Source: Nocardioides kongjuensis | GTDB taxonomy: Bacteria; Actinomycetota; Actinomycetes; Propionibacteriales; Nocardioidaceae | Direction of reading: 5' to 3' | DNA: 64,000 nucleotides | Assembly (NCBI RefSeq): GCF_013409625.1 | Contig: NZ_JACCBF010000001.1 | Coordinates: forward strand, 806,001 to 870,000 | In this document: one piece after another, positions 7,897 through 16,020 of the stretch | Layout: each line of letters begins with the position of its first letter | Numbering within the stretch: position 1 is the stretch's first letter | Made by a program: the position numbers and the translations under genes | The notes under the pieces: model-generated | Seen by the model: only the letters and a program-made list of their open reading frames with translations | Told to the model about the DNA's origin: nothing | Databases searched by the model: none

Positions 7897-9393
7897 TTGA
7901 GCGACATCGCCGCCGAGCTGGCGCGGGTCAAGGGCGCCTTCGCGCAGCCGACCCTGACCCTGCTCCACCAGCGGCAGGCGCCCGTCGTGATTACCATCTT
8001 CCGGGCGGCGTTCGGGCGCAACAACAAGCCGATCCCCACCGCGCGGCTGCACACGCAGGTCGAGGAGCACCTCGCCGAGATCCGCAGCGCGGGCGACACC
8101 GACCTGCCGACGGGCAGCGGGCGCGACATCTGCCAGCGCTGGATGCGGGGGCAGTGGCTGGTGCGGTCGCTGGACGAGCAGGGCAACGAGGTCTACTCGC
8201 TGACCTCCCACGCGCAGCAGGCGCTGGAGCTGGTCAAGAACCTCGCGCGCGACCGGGCGACGCTGAGCGAGCACCGGATCACGACCATCCTGAGCACCGT
8301 ACGACGGTTCAACTCCGAGGCGAACCCGGACCGCAGCGCGCGGGTCACCCTGCTCAACGACGAGATCGCGCGGCTGAAGGTCGAGCGCGACCGGCTGGTC
8401 GACGGCGCCGAGATGGTCAGCGCGACCGAGGACTACATGCTCGAGGGGTTCACCGAGCTGCTGTCGCTGATCAGTGCGCTGCCGAGTGACTTCGCGCGGG
8501 TCGAGGAGCGGTTCGCGACCATCCGCACCGAGATCCTGGCGGCGTTCCGGGCCGAGGACCGGCCGGCGGGTGAGGTCATCGACGACTACCTCGCGCGGGC
8601 CGACGCGCTGATGACGGCGACCCAGGAGGGGCGGGCGTTCGAGGGGGCGTTCGCGCTGCTGCGCGACGACGGGCTGGTGACCCAGCTGCGTGAGGACCTC
8701 AACGCGCTGCTCGAGCACCCGCTGTCGCACGGGATCCTCGGGGAGGCCGACCGGGCCGAGCTGCGGGGGACCGTCAAGCTGGTGCGCGACGGCCTCGACC
8801 GGGTGCTGGCCCAGCGCAGCCGGGTGACGGCCACGCTCAAGGAGTACATCGTCTCCCACGACGCCGCGCGCGACCGGGAGCTGGAGCAGACGCTGCGCCA
8901 GGTCGAGTCCGAGCTGATGACGTGGATGTCGACGACCGGGCCGCGGGCGACCCACGAGGTCTCGCTCCTGCCGAGCCGGGTCAACGTCGACCACCTGCGC
9001 GAGCGGTTCCACGACCCGGCCGACGACGTGCTGCCGGCGCCGATCACGGCCGCCGACCCGGCCGAGGCGCCGACGCTCTCGCTCGCGGAGCTGATGGCCC
9101 AGGGCGGCCCCCAGCTGGGCTCGCTGCGCCAGCGGCTCGACGACGCGCTCGGCGACCTGCTGCCGGCCGGCTCTCTCGGGGAGCTGTTCGAGGCGCTCGA
9201 GCCGTCGCTGCGCCGCCCGGTCGAGATCTTCGGCCTGCTGCACCTCGCGGCCGACCGCGAGTGGGAGACCGAGGACGAGCTCGAGTCGTTCGCCGCCGTA
9301 CGCCCCGACGGGTCGCGCCGCACGTTCGCCGTGCCGCGCACGCCCCTTCCGGATCCCGACCTCGAGAACACCCGAGAGGAGTCCCGCCGGTGA
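7897..9393 (+). CDS. jetA: JetA/MksF, kleisin subunit of a Wadjet/MksBEF SMC complex (DUF3375)
   Basis: 498 residues with a TTG start at 7897 behind a GGGGGACAGGG ribosome site. The sequence has the DUF3375 plan: an N-terminal winged-helix-like region (residues 1-90), a long helical middle (MLEGFTELLSLISALPSDFARVEERFATIRTEIL) and a C-terminal winged-helix region near RPVEIFGLLHLAADREWE. In the Wadjet/Mks family this is the kleisin that bridges the SMC heads. It overlaps jetB by 4 bases (GTGA), so translation is coupled. The 200 bp upstream hold no gene. DUF number and fold are from family recognition, not from a search. Confidence 0.88.
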   Translation: MSDIAAELARVKGAFAQPTLTLLHQRQAPVVITIFRAAFGRNNKPIPTARLHTQVEEHLAEIRSAGDTDLPTGSGRDICQRWMRGQWLVRSLDEQGNEVYSLTSHAQQALELVKNLARDRATLSEHRITTILSTVRRFNSEANPDRSARVTLLNDEIARLKVERDRLVDGAEMVSATEDYMLEGFTELLSLISALPSDFARVEERFATIRTEILAAFRAEDRPAGEVIDDYLARADALMTATQEGRAFEGAFALLRDDGLVTQLREDLNALLEHPLSHGILGEADRAELRGTVKLVRDGLDRVLAQRSRVTATLKEYIVSHDAARDRELEQTLRQVESELMTWMSTTGPRATHEVSLLPSRVNVDHLRERFHDPADDVLPAPITAADPAEAPTLSLAELMAQGGPQLGSLRQRLDDALGDLLPAGSLGELFEALEPSLRRPVEIFGLLHLAADREWETEDELESFAAVRPDGSRRTFAVPRTPLPDPDLENTREESRR

Positions 9394-10121
9394 GTGTCGA
9401 GCTGGACGAGCCGACCGCTGAGAGCAGCGACAGCGACGAGATCAACGACTTCGACGACCTCGACGAGGTCGCCGACGAGACCTCGGTGTCCCTGTTCGAG
9501 GGCGACGAGGGTGGGCTGGAGTACGCGCAGCGGCACGCACTCGTCACCCTGCTCAAGCAGCGGTTCATCAGCGCCCGCACCCACCCGCGCGACTGGCAGG
9601 TGCTGGTCGAGAACGAGCGGGTGATCCGCTCGCGCCTCAACGATCTGTTCCTCGACCTCCAGGTCGACCCGACCCGCGAGGTCGCGTGGAAGCGACAGGC
9701 CACCTCCGAGACGGCCAGCCGGTTCCCTACCCTGCTCCACGACACCTCGTGGTCGCGCGAGGAGACCCTCGTGCTGGTCCACCTGCGCGACCGGCTGCGA
9801 GCGGGGCTGGCCAGCGGCGACGCCCGGGTCTACATCGACCGCGAGGACATCGTCGAGTACGTCGCCAGCTTCCGTCCCGGCCACGCCACCGACGAGGCGG
9901 GCGACGAGAAGCGGGCCCGCAACGCCGTGGTCAGCGTGGTGAAGGCCGGCCTGCTCATCGGCTCGGCCGCCGACGACCGCTACGAGATCAGCGAGGCCGT
10001 CGAGCCGCTGCTGCCGCTCGAGCTGCTCCAGGAGCTGCTCGAGGCGCTGCAGAAGGCCAACGGCTCCGAGCCGGAGCCGGAGCCCCGCGACGACGACCTG
10101 TTCGAGGAGGAGGACGCCTGA
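9390..10121 (+). CDS. jetB: JetB/MksE, winged-helix KITE-like subunit (DUF4194)
   Basis: 243 residues from the GTG at 9390. The start is acidic and probably disordered (SSDSDEINDFDDLDEVADE). A winged-helix pair follows: EYAQRHALVTLLKQRFISARTHPRDWQVLVENERVI, then ETLVLVHLRDRLRAGL...RVYIDREDIVEYV. The end is acidic. In Mks/Wadjet complexes MksE binds the kleisin. The gene sits between jetA and jetC with 4-base and 1-base overlaps, which strongly supports the assignment. Confidence 0.87.
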   Translation: MSVELDEPTAESSDSDEINDFDDLDEVADETSVSLFEGDEGGLEYAQRHALVTLLKQRFISARTHPRDWQVLVENERVIRSRLNDLFLDLQVDPTREVAWKRQATSETASRFPTLLHDTSWSREETLVLVHLRDRLRAGLASGDARVYIDREDIVEYVASFRPGHATDEAGDEKRARNAVVSVVKAGLLIGSAADDRYEISEAVEPLLPLELLQELLEALQKANGSEPEPEPRDDDLFEEEDA

Positions 10122-13100
10122 TGTCCGTCGACGAGATGGAGCAGGTCGAGGGCACCGACGGCCTCTTCGACAAGGAGGTCGTCGCGACGCCGGCCGACGA
10201 CACCGTCCAGTGGCGCGCTGTGCTGCTGCAGCTGGTCAACTGGGGCGGCTTCGGCGGCCTGACCACGGTCCCGCTGCGGGGCGACGCGACGATGATCTCC
10301 GGCGCCTCGGGTGTCGGCAAGAGCACCATCCTCGACGCCTACACGGCGCTGATGATGCCCTCCGACACGAAGTTCAACGGCGCCTCCAACGACGCCGTCG
10401 CGGGCCGCGCCCGCAGCGCGGGCCAGCGCAACCTGCTGTCCTACCTGCGCGGTGCCGTCGACGTCGTCGACAACCCCAGGACCGGGCGGCCCGAGGAGAA
10501 GCTGCTGCGCGGCAAGGGCTCCGACACGTGGGGCGCGGTCGCGATGACCTTCGTCAACGACCAGGGCGGCCGGTTCACCGCGCTGCGCACCTACTACGTC
10601 CCGCGGCGCGCCGCGCGCTCCGGCGAGGTGCAGATGCAGCTCGCCACCCACGAGGGCGCGTTGTCGCTGGAGACGCTGGAGGTCGCCGTGCCCGAGCGCT
10701 TCCACGCCAACACCCTCAAGAAGCTGTTCCCCGGCATCCGCGTGCACCGCACGTACGCCGAGTTCGCGGCCGTGCTGCACGCGCGTCTCGGCATCGGTGC
10801 CAACGGCGACGGCTCCAAGGCGCTGCGCCTGCTGGCCCGGATCCAGGCCGGCAACCAGGTCCGCAGCGTCGACGAGCTCTACAAGGACATGGTGCTCGAG
10901 CGGCCGTCGACCTACGCCGCCGCGGACCGGGCGATCGAGCACTTCGACGACCTCGACGCGTCGTACACCGCGATGCGCACCGAGGAGCAGAAGCTCGAGC
11001 TGCTCGAGCCGATCACCGACCTCCACGAGCGCAAGGTCGCGGCGACCAAGCGGCTCGCCGAGCTCGACTCGTACGGCGTCACGCTGTCCGGCGACACCCC
11101 GCTGCGGCTGTGGCTGCTGCGCACCCACCTGCGGCTGATCGAGGCCGCCGTCGCGGGCAACCGCGACTCCCGGCAGGGCACCGTCGAGGCACTCACCGCC
11201 ACGCGGTCCGCCGAGACCACGCTCGCCGGTGACCTCGAGGCGGCGAAGGAGGCGCACCGCGCAGCCGGCGGCGGCGACCTGCAGGCGCTCGCCGCGCAGG
11301 CCGAGCACGAGCGGGTGATCCGCGAGGAGCGCGCCAACCGGCTCGCCGAGCTCGAGGAGCGGGTCTACCCGCTGGTCGGGCTCACCGACGCCGACGCCCC
11401 CGACCTCGAGTCCGCGCTCGACTCGGCGACCGCGTTCGCCGAGCTGCAGCTGCTGGCCCGCAAGCGGCTCACCGCCGGCGAGGCCGAGCAGGCCACGCTG
11501 CGCGCCGAGCGCGACCGGGTGCGCGACGCGCTGGTGCCGCTGAAGAACGAGCAGGCCGTGCTCAAGCGCGAGCGGGCCTCGATGGAGAACCGCAACGGCC
11601 GGGTGCCGTCGTACCTCCACGACCTGCGGGCCGCCGTCGCCGACGCGAGCGGCCTGTCGGTCGACGAGCTGCCGTTCGTGGCGGAGCTGATCGACCTCGC
11701 GCCCGAGGAGGCGCGCTGGCGCACCGCGATCGAGACCGTGCTGGGCGGGACCGCGCGGATGATGCTGGTGCCGATCGGTCGCCTGGCCGAGTTCTCCAGC
11801 GCGATCGACGGCCTGCGCCTGCCCGGCCGGCTGACCTTCCAGGGGGTCGAGCTCGACCTGCCCGAGACCGGCCCGGCCGACCCCGAGCGGGTCGCCGGCA
11901 AGCTGCTGTTCAAGGACTCGCCGTTCTCCGGCTGGGTCCAGCAGCACGTCGAGGAGCCGTCCCGCAACGCCTTCTGCGTCGAGAGCGCCGCGGAGCTCGA
12001 CGGGCCCGGGTTCCGGGTCACCGCCGCCGGCCAGACCCGCAACGGCGACCGCGGCACCCACGGGCGCAGTGACCACCGCAACATCATCGGCTTCTCCAAC
12101 GAGGACGCGATCGCCGAGATCGACGGCCAGCTCGCGGAGCTCGAGCGCAGGATGGAGCAGGTCGACGCCCAGCTCGCCGAGCTCGACCGCCGCGGCCGGC
12201 TGCTGGAGCAGCAGCGCAAGGCGTACGACGCCATCGCGATGGTCCGCTTCGACGACGTCGACGTCGCGGGCAGCGACCGGCGCATCGCCGAGCTGGAGCA
12301 GCGTCGCACCGACATCCTCACCTCCGACGACCAGCTCAAGGTGCTCCAGGCGCAGATCGACGACCTCGTCCACCGCCTCGACGACGCGCGGCAGGAGAGG
12401 TTCGCGCTCGAGCAGAAGCAGCGCGAGCTCAACTCCGGCCACAGCGAGCTCGTCGACTCCGAGGACCTGGTCAAGGACCGACTCGAGGCGATGGAGAGGA
12501 GCGGGACGGTCGAGCTGAGCGAGGAGCAGGAGGCCGCGCTGGCCGCCGACTTCGCCGCGGCCGCCGCCCCCGCGGACCCCGAGGACCTCGACCGGTTCGC
12601 CGACAACTCGCACCGGCTGGGGGAGCGGCTGCGCACCGCCGTCGCGGACGCCGAGGCCGAGATGCGGCGCTGCGACGACGACCTGGCGCTGATCTTCAAG
12701 CACTACAAGTTCCAGTGGGACTCGCCCAACCTCGGCGCCACCTCCGACTCGTACGCCGACTACGCCCGGATCCTCGACGACATCCGCGGCACCGGCCTCG
12801 CCGAGCGCCGCGCGGAGTGGCGTCGCCGGCTCACCGAGTGGAGCGGCCAGGACCTGGTCCCGCTGCTCGGCGCGATGTCGTCCTCGGTCGAGGAGATCGA
12901 GGACCGGCTCGAGCCGATCAACGCGATCCTGCGCCGTCTCGAGTTCGGTGCCGAGGGCGACCGGCTCCGGATCCGGCTGCGGCGGCTGGCGCCCGCCCAC
13001 GTGCAGGTCTTCCTCAAGGACCTGCGGGCCCTGTCGTCCGGCGTGAGCGGCGAGCTCGACGAGGCCGGGCTGGAGAAGAGGTTCACCGACCTCAGCCGGT

Positions 13101-13585
13101 TCATGCAGCAGCTGCGCAAGCCGGCCCAGTCCGGCGACGGCCCGGCCCTCACCACCGACCGCGACCGGCTGCTCGACGTGCGCCGGCACGTGGAGATCAG
13201 CGCCGAGCGCTACGACCACCTCACCGGCGAGCTGCGGGCGACGTACCGCACGCTGGGGGAGAAGTCCGGCGGCGAGAGCCAGGAGCTGGTGGCGTTCATC
13301 GTCGGCTCCGCGCTGCGCTTCCGGCTGGGCGACGAGATGCGCTCGCGGCCGCGGTTCGCGCCGGTGTTCCTCGACGAGGGCTTCGTCAAGGCCGACTCGG
13401 AGTTCGCGGGTCGTGCGGTGCAGGCGTGGAAGGGCCTCGGGTTCCAGCTGATCATCGGCGTACCGCTCGACAAGGTGACCGGCCTCGAGCCCCACATGGA
13501 CGAGCTGCTGGCGATCACCAAGAACACCACGACCCACCAGTCGTGGATCACGCCGATCACCAACGCGGAGCCGGCCGACGCCTGA
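10121..13585 (+). CDS. jetC: JetC/MksB, SMC-like ATPase of a Wadjet/MksBEF complex
   Basis: 1154 residues. The Walker A loop is GASGVGKST at residues 61-69. Long coiled-coil arms occupy about residues 290-490 and 660-900, with a non-coil hinge-like part between them (around VSADASGLSVDELPFVAELIDL). The ABC signature is SGGES starting at residue 1049, and Walker B is FLDEGF with D1085/E1086. In related systems the ATPase extrudes DNA loops, and in Wadjet it recognises small circular plasmids. No jetD/mksG nuclease-like gene follows: the next gene is convergent and ends 3 bases away. Confidence 0.9.
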   Translation: MSVDEMEQVEGTDGLFDKEVVATPADDTVQWRAVLLQLVNWGGFGGLTTVPLRGDATMISGASGVGKSTILDAYTALMMPSDTKFNGASNDAVAGRARSAGQRNLLSYLRGAVDVVDNPRTGRPEEKLLRGKGSDTWGAVAMTFVNDQGGRFTALRTYYVPRRAARSGEVQMQLATHEGALSLETLEVAVPERFHANTLKKLFPGIRVHRTYAEFAAVLHARLGIGANGDGSKALRLLARIQAGNQVRSVDELYKDMVLERPSTYAAADRAIEHFDDLDASYTAMRTEEQKLELLEPITDLHERKVAATKRLAELDSYGVTLSGDTPLRLWLLRTHLRLIEAAVAGNRDSRQGTVEALTATRSAETTLAGDLEAAKEAHRAAGGGDLQALAAQAEHERVIREERANRLAELEERVYPLVGLTDADAPDLESALDSATAFAELQLLARKRLTAGEAEQATLRAERDRVRDALVPLKNEQAVLKRERASMENRNGRVPSYLHDLRAAVADASGLSVDELPFVAELIDLAPEEARWRTAIETVLGGTARMMLVPIGRLAEFSSAIDGLRLPGRLTFQGVELDLPETGPADPERVAGKLLFKDSPFSGWVQQHVEEPSRNAFCVESAAELDGPGFRVTAAGQTRNGDRGTHGRSDHRNIIGFSNEDAIAEIDGQLAELERRMEQVDAQLAELDRRGRLLEQQRKAYDAIAMVRFDDVDVAGSDRRIAELEQRRTDILTSDDQLKVLQAQIDDLVHRLDDARQERFALEQKQRELNSGHSELVDSEDLVKDRLEAMERSGTVELSEEQEAALAADFAAAAAPADPEDLDRFADNSHRLGERLRTAVADAEAEMRRCDDDLALIFKHYKFQWDSPNLGATSDSYADYARILDDIRGTGLAERRAEWRRRLTEWSGQDLVPLLGAMSSSVEEIEDRLEPINAILRRLEFGAEGDRLRIRLRRLAPAHVQVFLKDLRALSSGVSGELDEAGLEKRFTDLSRFMQQLRKPAQSGDGPALTTDRDRLLDVRRHVEISAERYDHLTGELRATYRTLGEKSGGESQELVAFIVGSALRFRLGDEMRSRPRFAPVFLDEGFVKADSEFAGRAVQAWKGLGFQLIIGVPLDKVTGLEPHMDELLAITKNTTTHQSWITPITNAEPADA

Positions 13586-13588
13586 TCG

Positions 13589-14281
13589 TCAGGGCTTGTC
13601 GCCCTGCAGGTCGGTGAAGCGGACGCCGCTCGGGCTGGCGACGGTGAGCCAGGCGCCGTTGTCGCTCGGCAGCGGCCGGCCGGCGATGGCGGTGCACCCG
13701 GCCGGCTGCTCACCGCAGAGCCGGGCCACCACGGCGCCGTCGAGGTCGCCGACGTCGAACGGCTTGCGGGCCGAGAAGCCGGGCCCGCCCTCCGTCAGCG
13801 CCGCCCCGTCCCACAGCAGCGTCCGCGGCCCGTCCTCGCCGGGAACCGTGAGCACGGCCTGGACCTGGAGCAGGATCACCTCGAGCACCTGCGGGGAGCC
13901 GGTCTCCTTCACCAGCGCCTCGGTCATCGCGTGGGTGGCGGCGGTCGAGAACAGGTCGACGTCGCCGCTCCCGTTGCCGGTCCCGTCGACGTGGACCTCG
14001 GTGCGGGTGGTGGTCGTGGTCGTCGACGACGAGCTGTCGTCGTCGAGCGCGTTCACGACCAGGGCGGTGATGCCGATGCCGGCGCCGCCGAGCACGACGA
14101 GCACTCCGACCACGAGCATCCCGATCCGTCCGCGGAGCCGGCGGCGCTCAGCGCCGGCGTCGTACGTCGGGTAGGTCGCGCTGCCGTAGGGACGGTGCGT
14201 GGGCAGCGGGGGCGGCGGTGGTGGAGGCGGCGGGGGGCTGCCGTCGCCGGGTGCGTCGTAGGGGCGCCACTGGTCGCTCAC
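13589..14281 (-). CDS. proline-rich single-pass membrane protein, unknown
   Basis: 230 residues. The cytoplasmic N-terminus carries a run of ten prolines (codons around 14205-14235). One transmembrane helix follows (IGMLVVGVLVVLGGAGIGITALVV, about residues 53-76). Next comes a Ser/Thr linker and an extracytoplasmic domain with two cysteines (LCGEQPAGCTAIA). This architecture is common in actinobacterial envelope proteins of unknown role. The GTG at 14281 is the only in-frame start with a downstream match to this layout. It is convergent with jetC, so it is probably not part of that system. Confidence 0.6.
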   Translation of the reverse strand: MSDQWRPYDAPGDGSPPPPPPPPPPLPTHRPYGSATYPTYDAGAERRRLRGRIGMLVVGVLVVLGGAGIGITALVVNALDDDSSSSTTTTTTRTEVHVDGTGNGSGDVDLFSTAATHAMTEALVKETGSPQVLEVILLQVQAVLTVPGEDGPRTLLWDGAALTEGGPGFSARKPFDVGDLDGAVVARLCGEQPAGCTAIAGRPLPSDNGAWLTVASPSGVRFTDLQGDKP

Positions 14282-14351
14282 GGGCCGATCCTAGGGACCC
14301 GAGCCCGGTGAGGAGCAGGAGCATCGCCAGGAGCCGGGCGAGCATCGTCAT
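14148..14351 (-). CDS. possible small leader/secreted ORF (doubtful)
   Basis: 67 codons. The reason to list it is its 5' end: AAGGAGGG stands 8-10 bases before the ATG at 14351, and the first 23 residues (MTMLARLLAMLLLLTGLGSLG) look like a signal peptide. A GTAGCGTCCCG element like the one before the DUF3303 gene lies upstream. The rest runs out of frame through the start of the proline-rich membrane protein gene and is Arg/Ala-rich, as shadow translations are. It may be a leader peptide controlling that gene, or nothing. Confidence 0.22.
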   Translation of the reverse strand: MTMLARLLAMLLLLTGLGSLGSARERPVAPLRRTRRRQPPAASTTAAPAAHAPSLRQRDLPDVRRRR

Positions 14352-14456
14352 CGCAGAGTCCCTCCTTCGGGCGGGACGCTACGGCGCGGGCGCCCGGCAC
14401 CGGACCGGGATGATCGGCGAACCTCTACCTTCGCCGGCCGCGGCTGCGTGTCGGGC

Positions 14457-15896
14457 TCACTCCCCGTGGTACGACATCACGTGCTTGACCCGGGTGTAGT
14501 CCTCGAGCCCGTACATCGACAGGTCCTTGCCGTAGCCCGAGTGCTTGAAGCCGCCGTGCGGCATCTCGGACACGAACGGGATGTGGGTGTTGATCCAGAC
14601 CACGCCGAAGTCGAGGCGCTTGGACATCCGCAGTGCGCGAGCGTGGTCCTTGGTCCACACCGAGGAGGACAGGCCGTACTGCACGTCGTTGGCGAAGCGG
14701 ACGGCCTCGGCCTCGTCGGAGAACCGCTGGACGGTGATGACCGGGCCGAAGATCTCGTTCTGGACGACCTCGTCGTCCTGACGCAGGCCCGAGACGACGG
14801 TGGCGTCGTAGAAGTAGCCACCCTCGCCCCCGGCGACGGTGGGCCGGGTGCCGCCGGCCTCGATCCGTGCGTGGTCGGGGAGCCGGTCGACCATGCCCGC
14901 GACGCGCGCCAGCTGGTCGGGGTTGTTGAGGGCGCCGTAGGCGACGTCGGGGTCGTCGGGCAGGCCGGTGCGCGTCTTCCGGGCCTGCTCGGCCAGGGCG
15001 GCGACGAGGTCGTCGTGGATGCCGGCGCCGGCGAGGACGCGGGTGGCGGCGGTGCAGTCCTGGCCCGCGTTGAAGTAGCCCGCGCCGGCGATCGCCGCAG
15101 CGGCCGCCTCGACGTCGGCGTCGTCGAAGACCACGACCGGGGCCTTGCCGCCGAGCTCGAGGTGGACCCGCTTGAGGTCGGTCGCGGCCGAGGCGGCGAC
15201 CTCCATGCCGGCGCGCACCGACCCGGTGATCGCGACCAGCTGCGGCGTCTTGTGCTCGACCAGCGCGCGCCCGGCGCTGCGGTCGCCACAGACCACGTTG
15301 AGCACGCCCGCGGGCAGGAACTCCGCCGCCACCTCGGCGAGCAGCACCGTGCTGGCCGGGGTCGTGTCGCTCGGCTTGAGCACGATCGTGTTGCCGGCGG
15401 CCAGGGCCGGGGCGATCTTCCAGATCGCCATCATCAGCGGGTAGTTCCACGGCGTCACCTGGCCGACGACGCCGATCGGCTCGCGGCGGATCCACGAGGT
15501 GTGGTCCTTGAGGTACTCGCCCGCGCTCTTGCCCTCGAGGACGCGAGCGGCGCCGGCGAAGAAGCGGAACTCGTCGACGCTCGGCGGCATCTCCTCGTCG
15601 GTGGTGATGCCGATCGGCTTGCCGGTGTTCTCGCACTCGGCCCGCACGAAGTCGTCGGCCCGGTCCTCGATCGCCTGCGCGATGCGCAGCAGCGCCTCCT
15701 GCCGCTCCTTCGGGGTGGTCTCGCCCCAGGTCTCGAACGCCCGCTCGGCGGCACGCATCGCACGGTCGACGTCCTCCGCGTCGCTGGCGGGGGCGGTCGT
15801 GTAGGCCCGGCCGGTCGCCGGGTTCACGACGTCGTAGGTGGCTGCGGAGGCGGCGTCGACGGACGCGCCGTCGATGAAGTTGCGCAAGGGGGTCAT
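14457..15896 (-). CDS. patD: gamma-aminobutyraldehyde dehydrogenase (PatD/Prr-like)
   Basis: 479 residues from the ATG at 15896 (the open frame continues upstream but MTPLRNFIDG is the family start). NAD-dependent oxidation of 4-aminobutanal to GABA. Seen: the NAD-site block TPWNYPLMMAIWKIAPALAAGNT, the Glu of LELGGKAPVVVFDDAD, and the catalytic Cys in YFNAGQDCTAATRV. The NAGQDCTA form is characteristic of the aminobutyraldehyde branch. The divergent aminotransferase and the pot importer next door make the putrescine-to-GABA route the likely role. The intergenic region carries a box shared with the pot/lrp promoter. Confidence 0.85.
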   Translation of the reverse strand: MTPLRNFIDGASVDAASAATYDVVNPATGRAYTTAPASDAEDVDRAMRAAERAFETWGETTPKERQEALLRIAQAIEDRADDFVRAECENTGKPIGITTDEEMPPSVDEFRFFAGAARVLEGKSAGEYLKDHTSWIRREPIGVVGQVTPWNYPLMMAIWKIAPALAAGNTIVLKPSDTTPASTVLLAEVAAEFLPAGVLNVVCGDRSAGRALVEHKTPQLVAITGSVRAGMEVAASAATDLKRVHLELGGKAPVVVFDDADVEAAAAAIAGAGYFNAGQDCTAATRVLAGAGIHDDLVAALAEQARKTRTGLPDDPDVAYGALNNPDQLARVAGMVDRLPDHARIEAGGTRPTVAGGEGGYFYDATVVSGLRQDDEVVQNEIFGPVITVQRFSDEAEAVRFANDVQYGLSSSVWTKDHARALRMSKRLDFGVVWINTHIPFVSEMPHGGFKHSGYGKDLSMYGLEDYTRVKHVMSYHGE

Positions 15897-15941
15897 GGCT
15901 CGGCAGCGTAACCAGACTGCCCGTCGTGCGAAAGCCCACGA

Positions 15942-15958
15942 GCAACGAAATCCGTTGC
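15942..15958. promoter_or_regulatory. putative Lrp-type operator, putrescine genes (site 1)
   Basis: GCAACG-AAATC-CGTTGC, perfect 6-base arms around 5 bases, lies between the divergent aldehyde dehydrogenase and aminotransferase genes. Its core GCAACGAAATCCGT recurs with one change at 21578-21591 in the pot/lrp divergent promoter. The Lrp/AsnC protein encoded at 21637 is the obvious candidate binder (inference). Confidence 0.5.
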
Positions 15959-16020
15959 AAACCTGCCAAACAGCCACTGATTCACTTGCTGTTTCGGCGA
16001 ATGGGAGTCAAGATGGTCGG

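Noticed and set aside
9980..13537. 1185-codon open frame antisense to jetC
   Set aside because: High-GC third-position bias opens long antisense frames. The translation is Val/Gly/Leu/Arg-rich without motifs, whereas the plus strand encodes a full SMC-like ATPase.
14200..14240. GGC/GGT-rich run suggesting a microsatellite
   Set aside because: On the minus strand it encodes the polyproline stretch of the membrane protein and is explained by coding.
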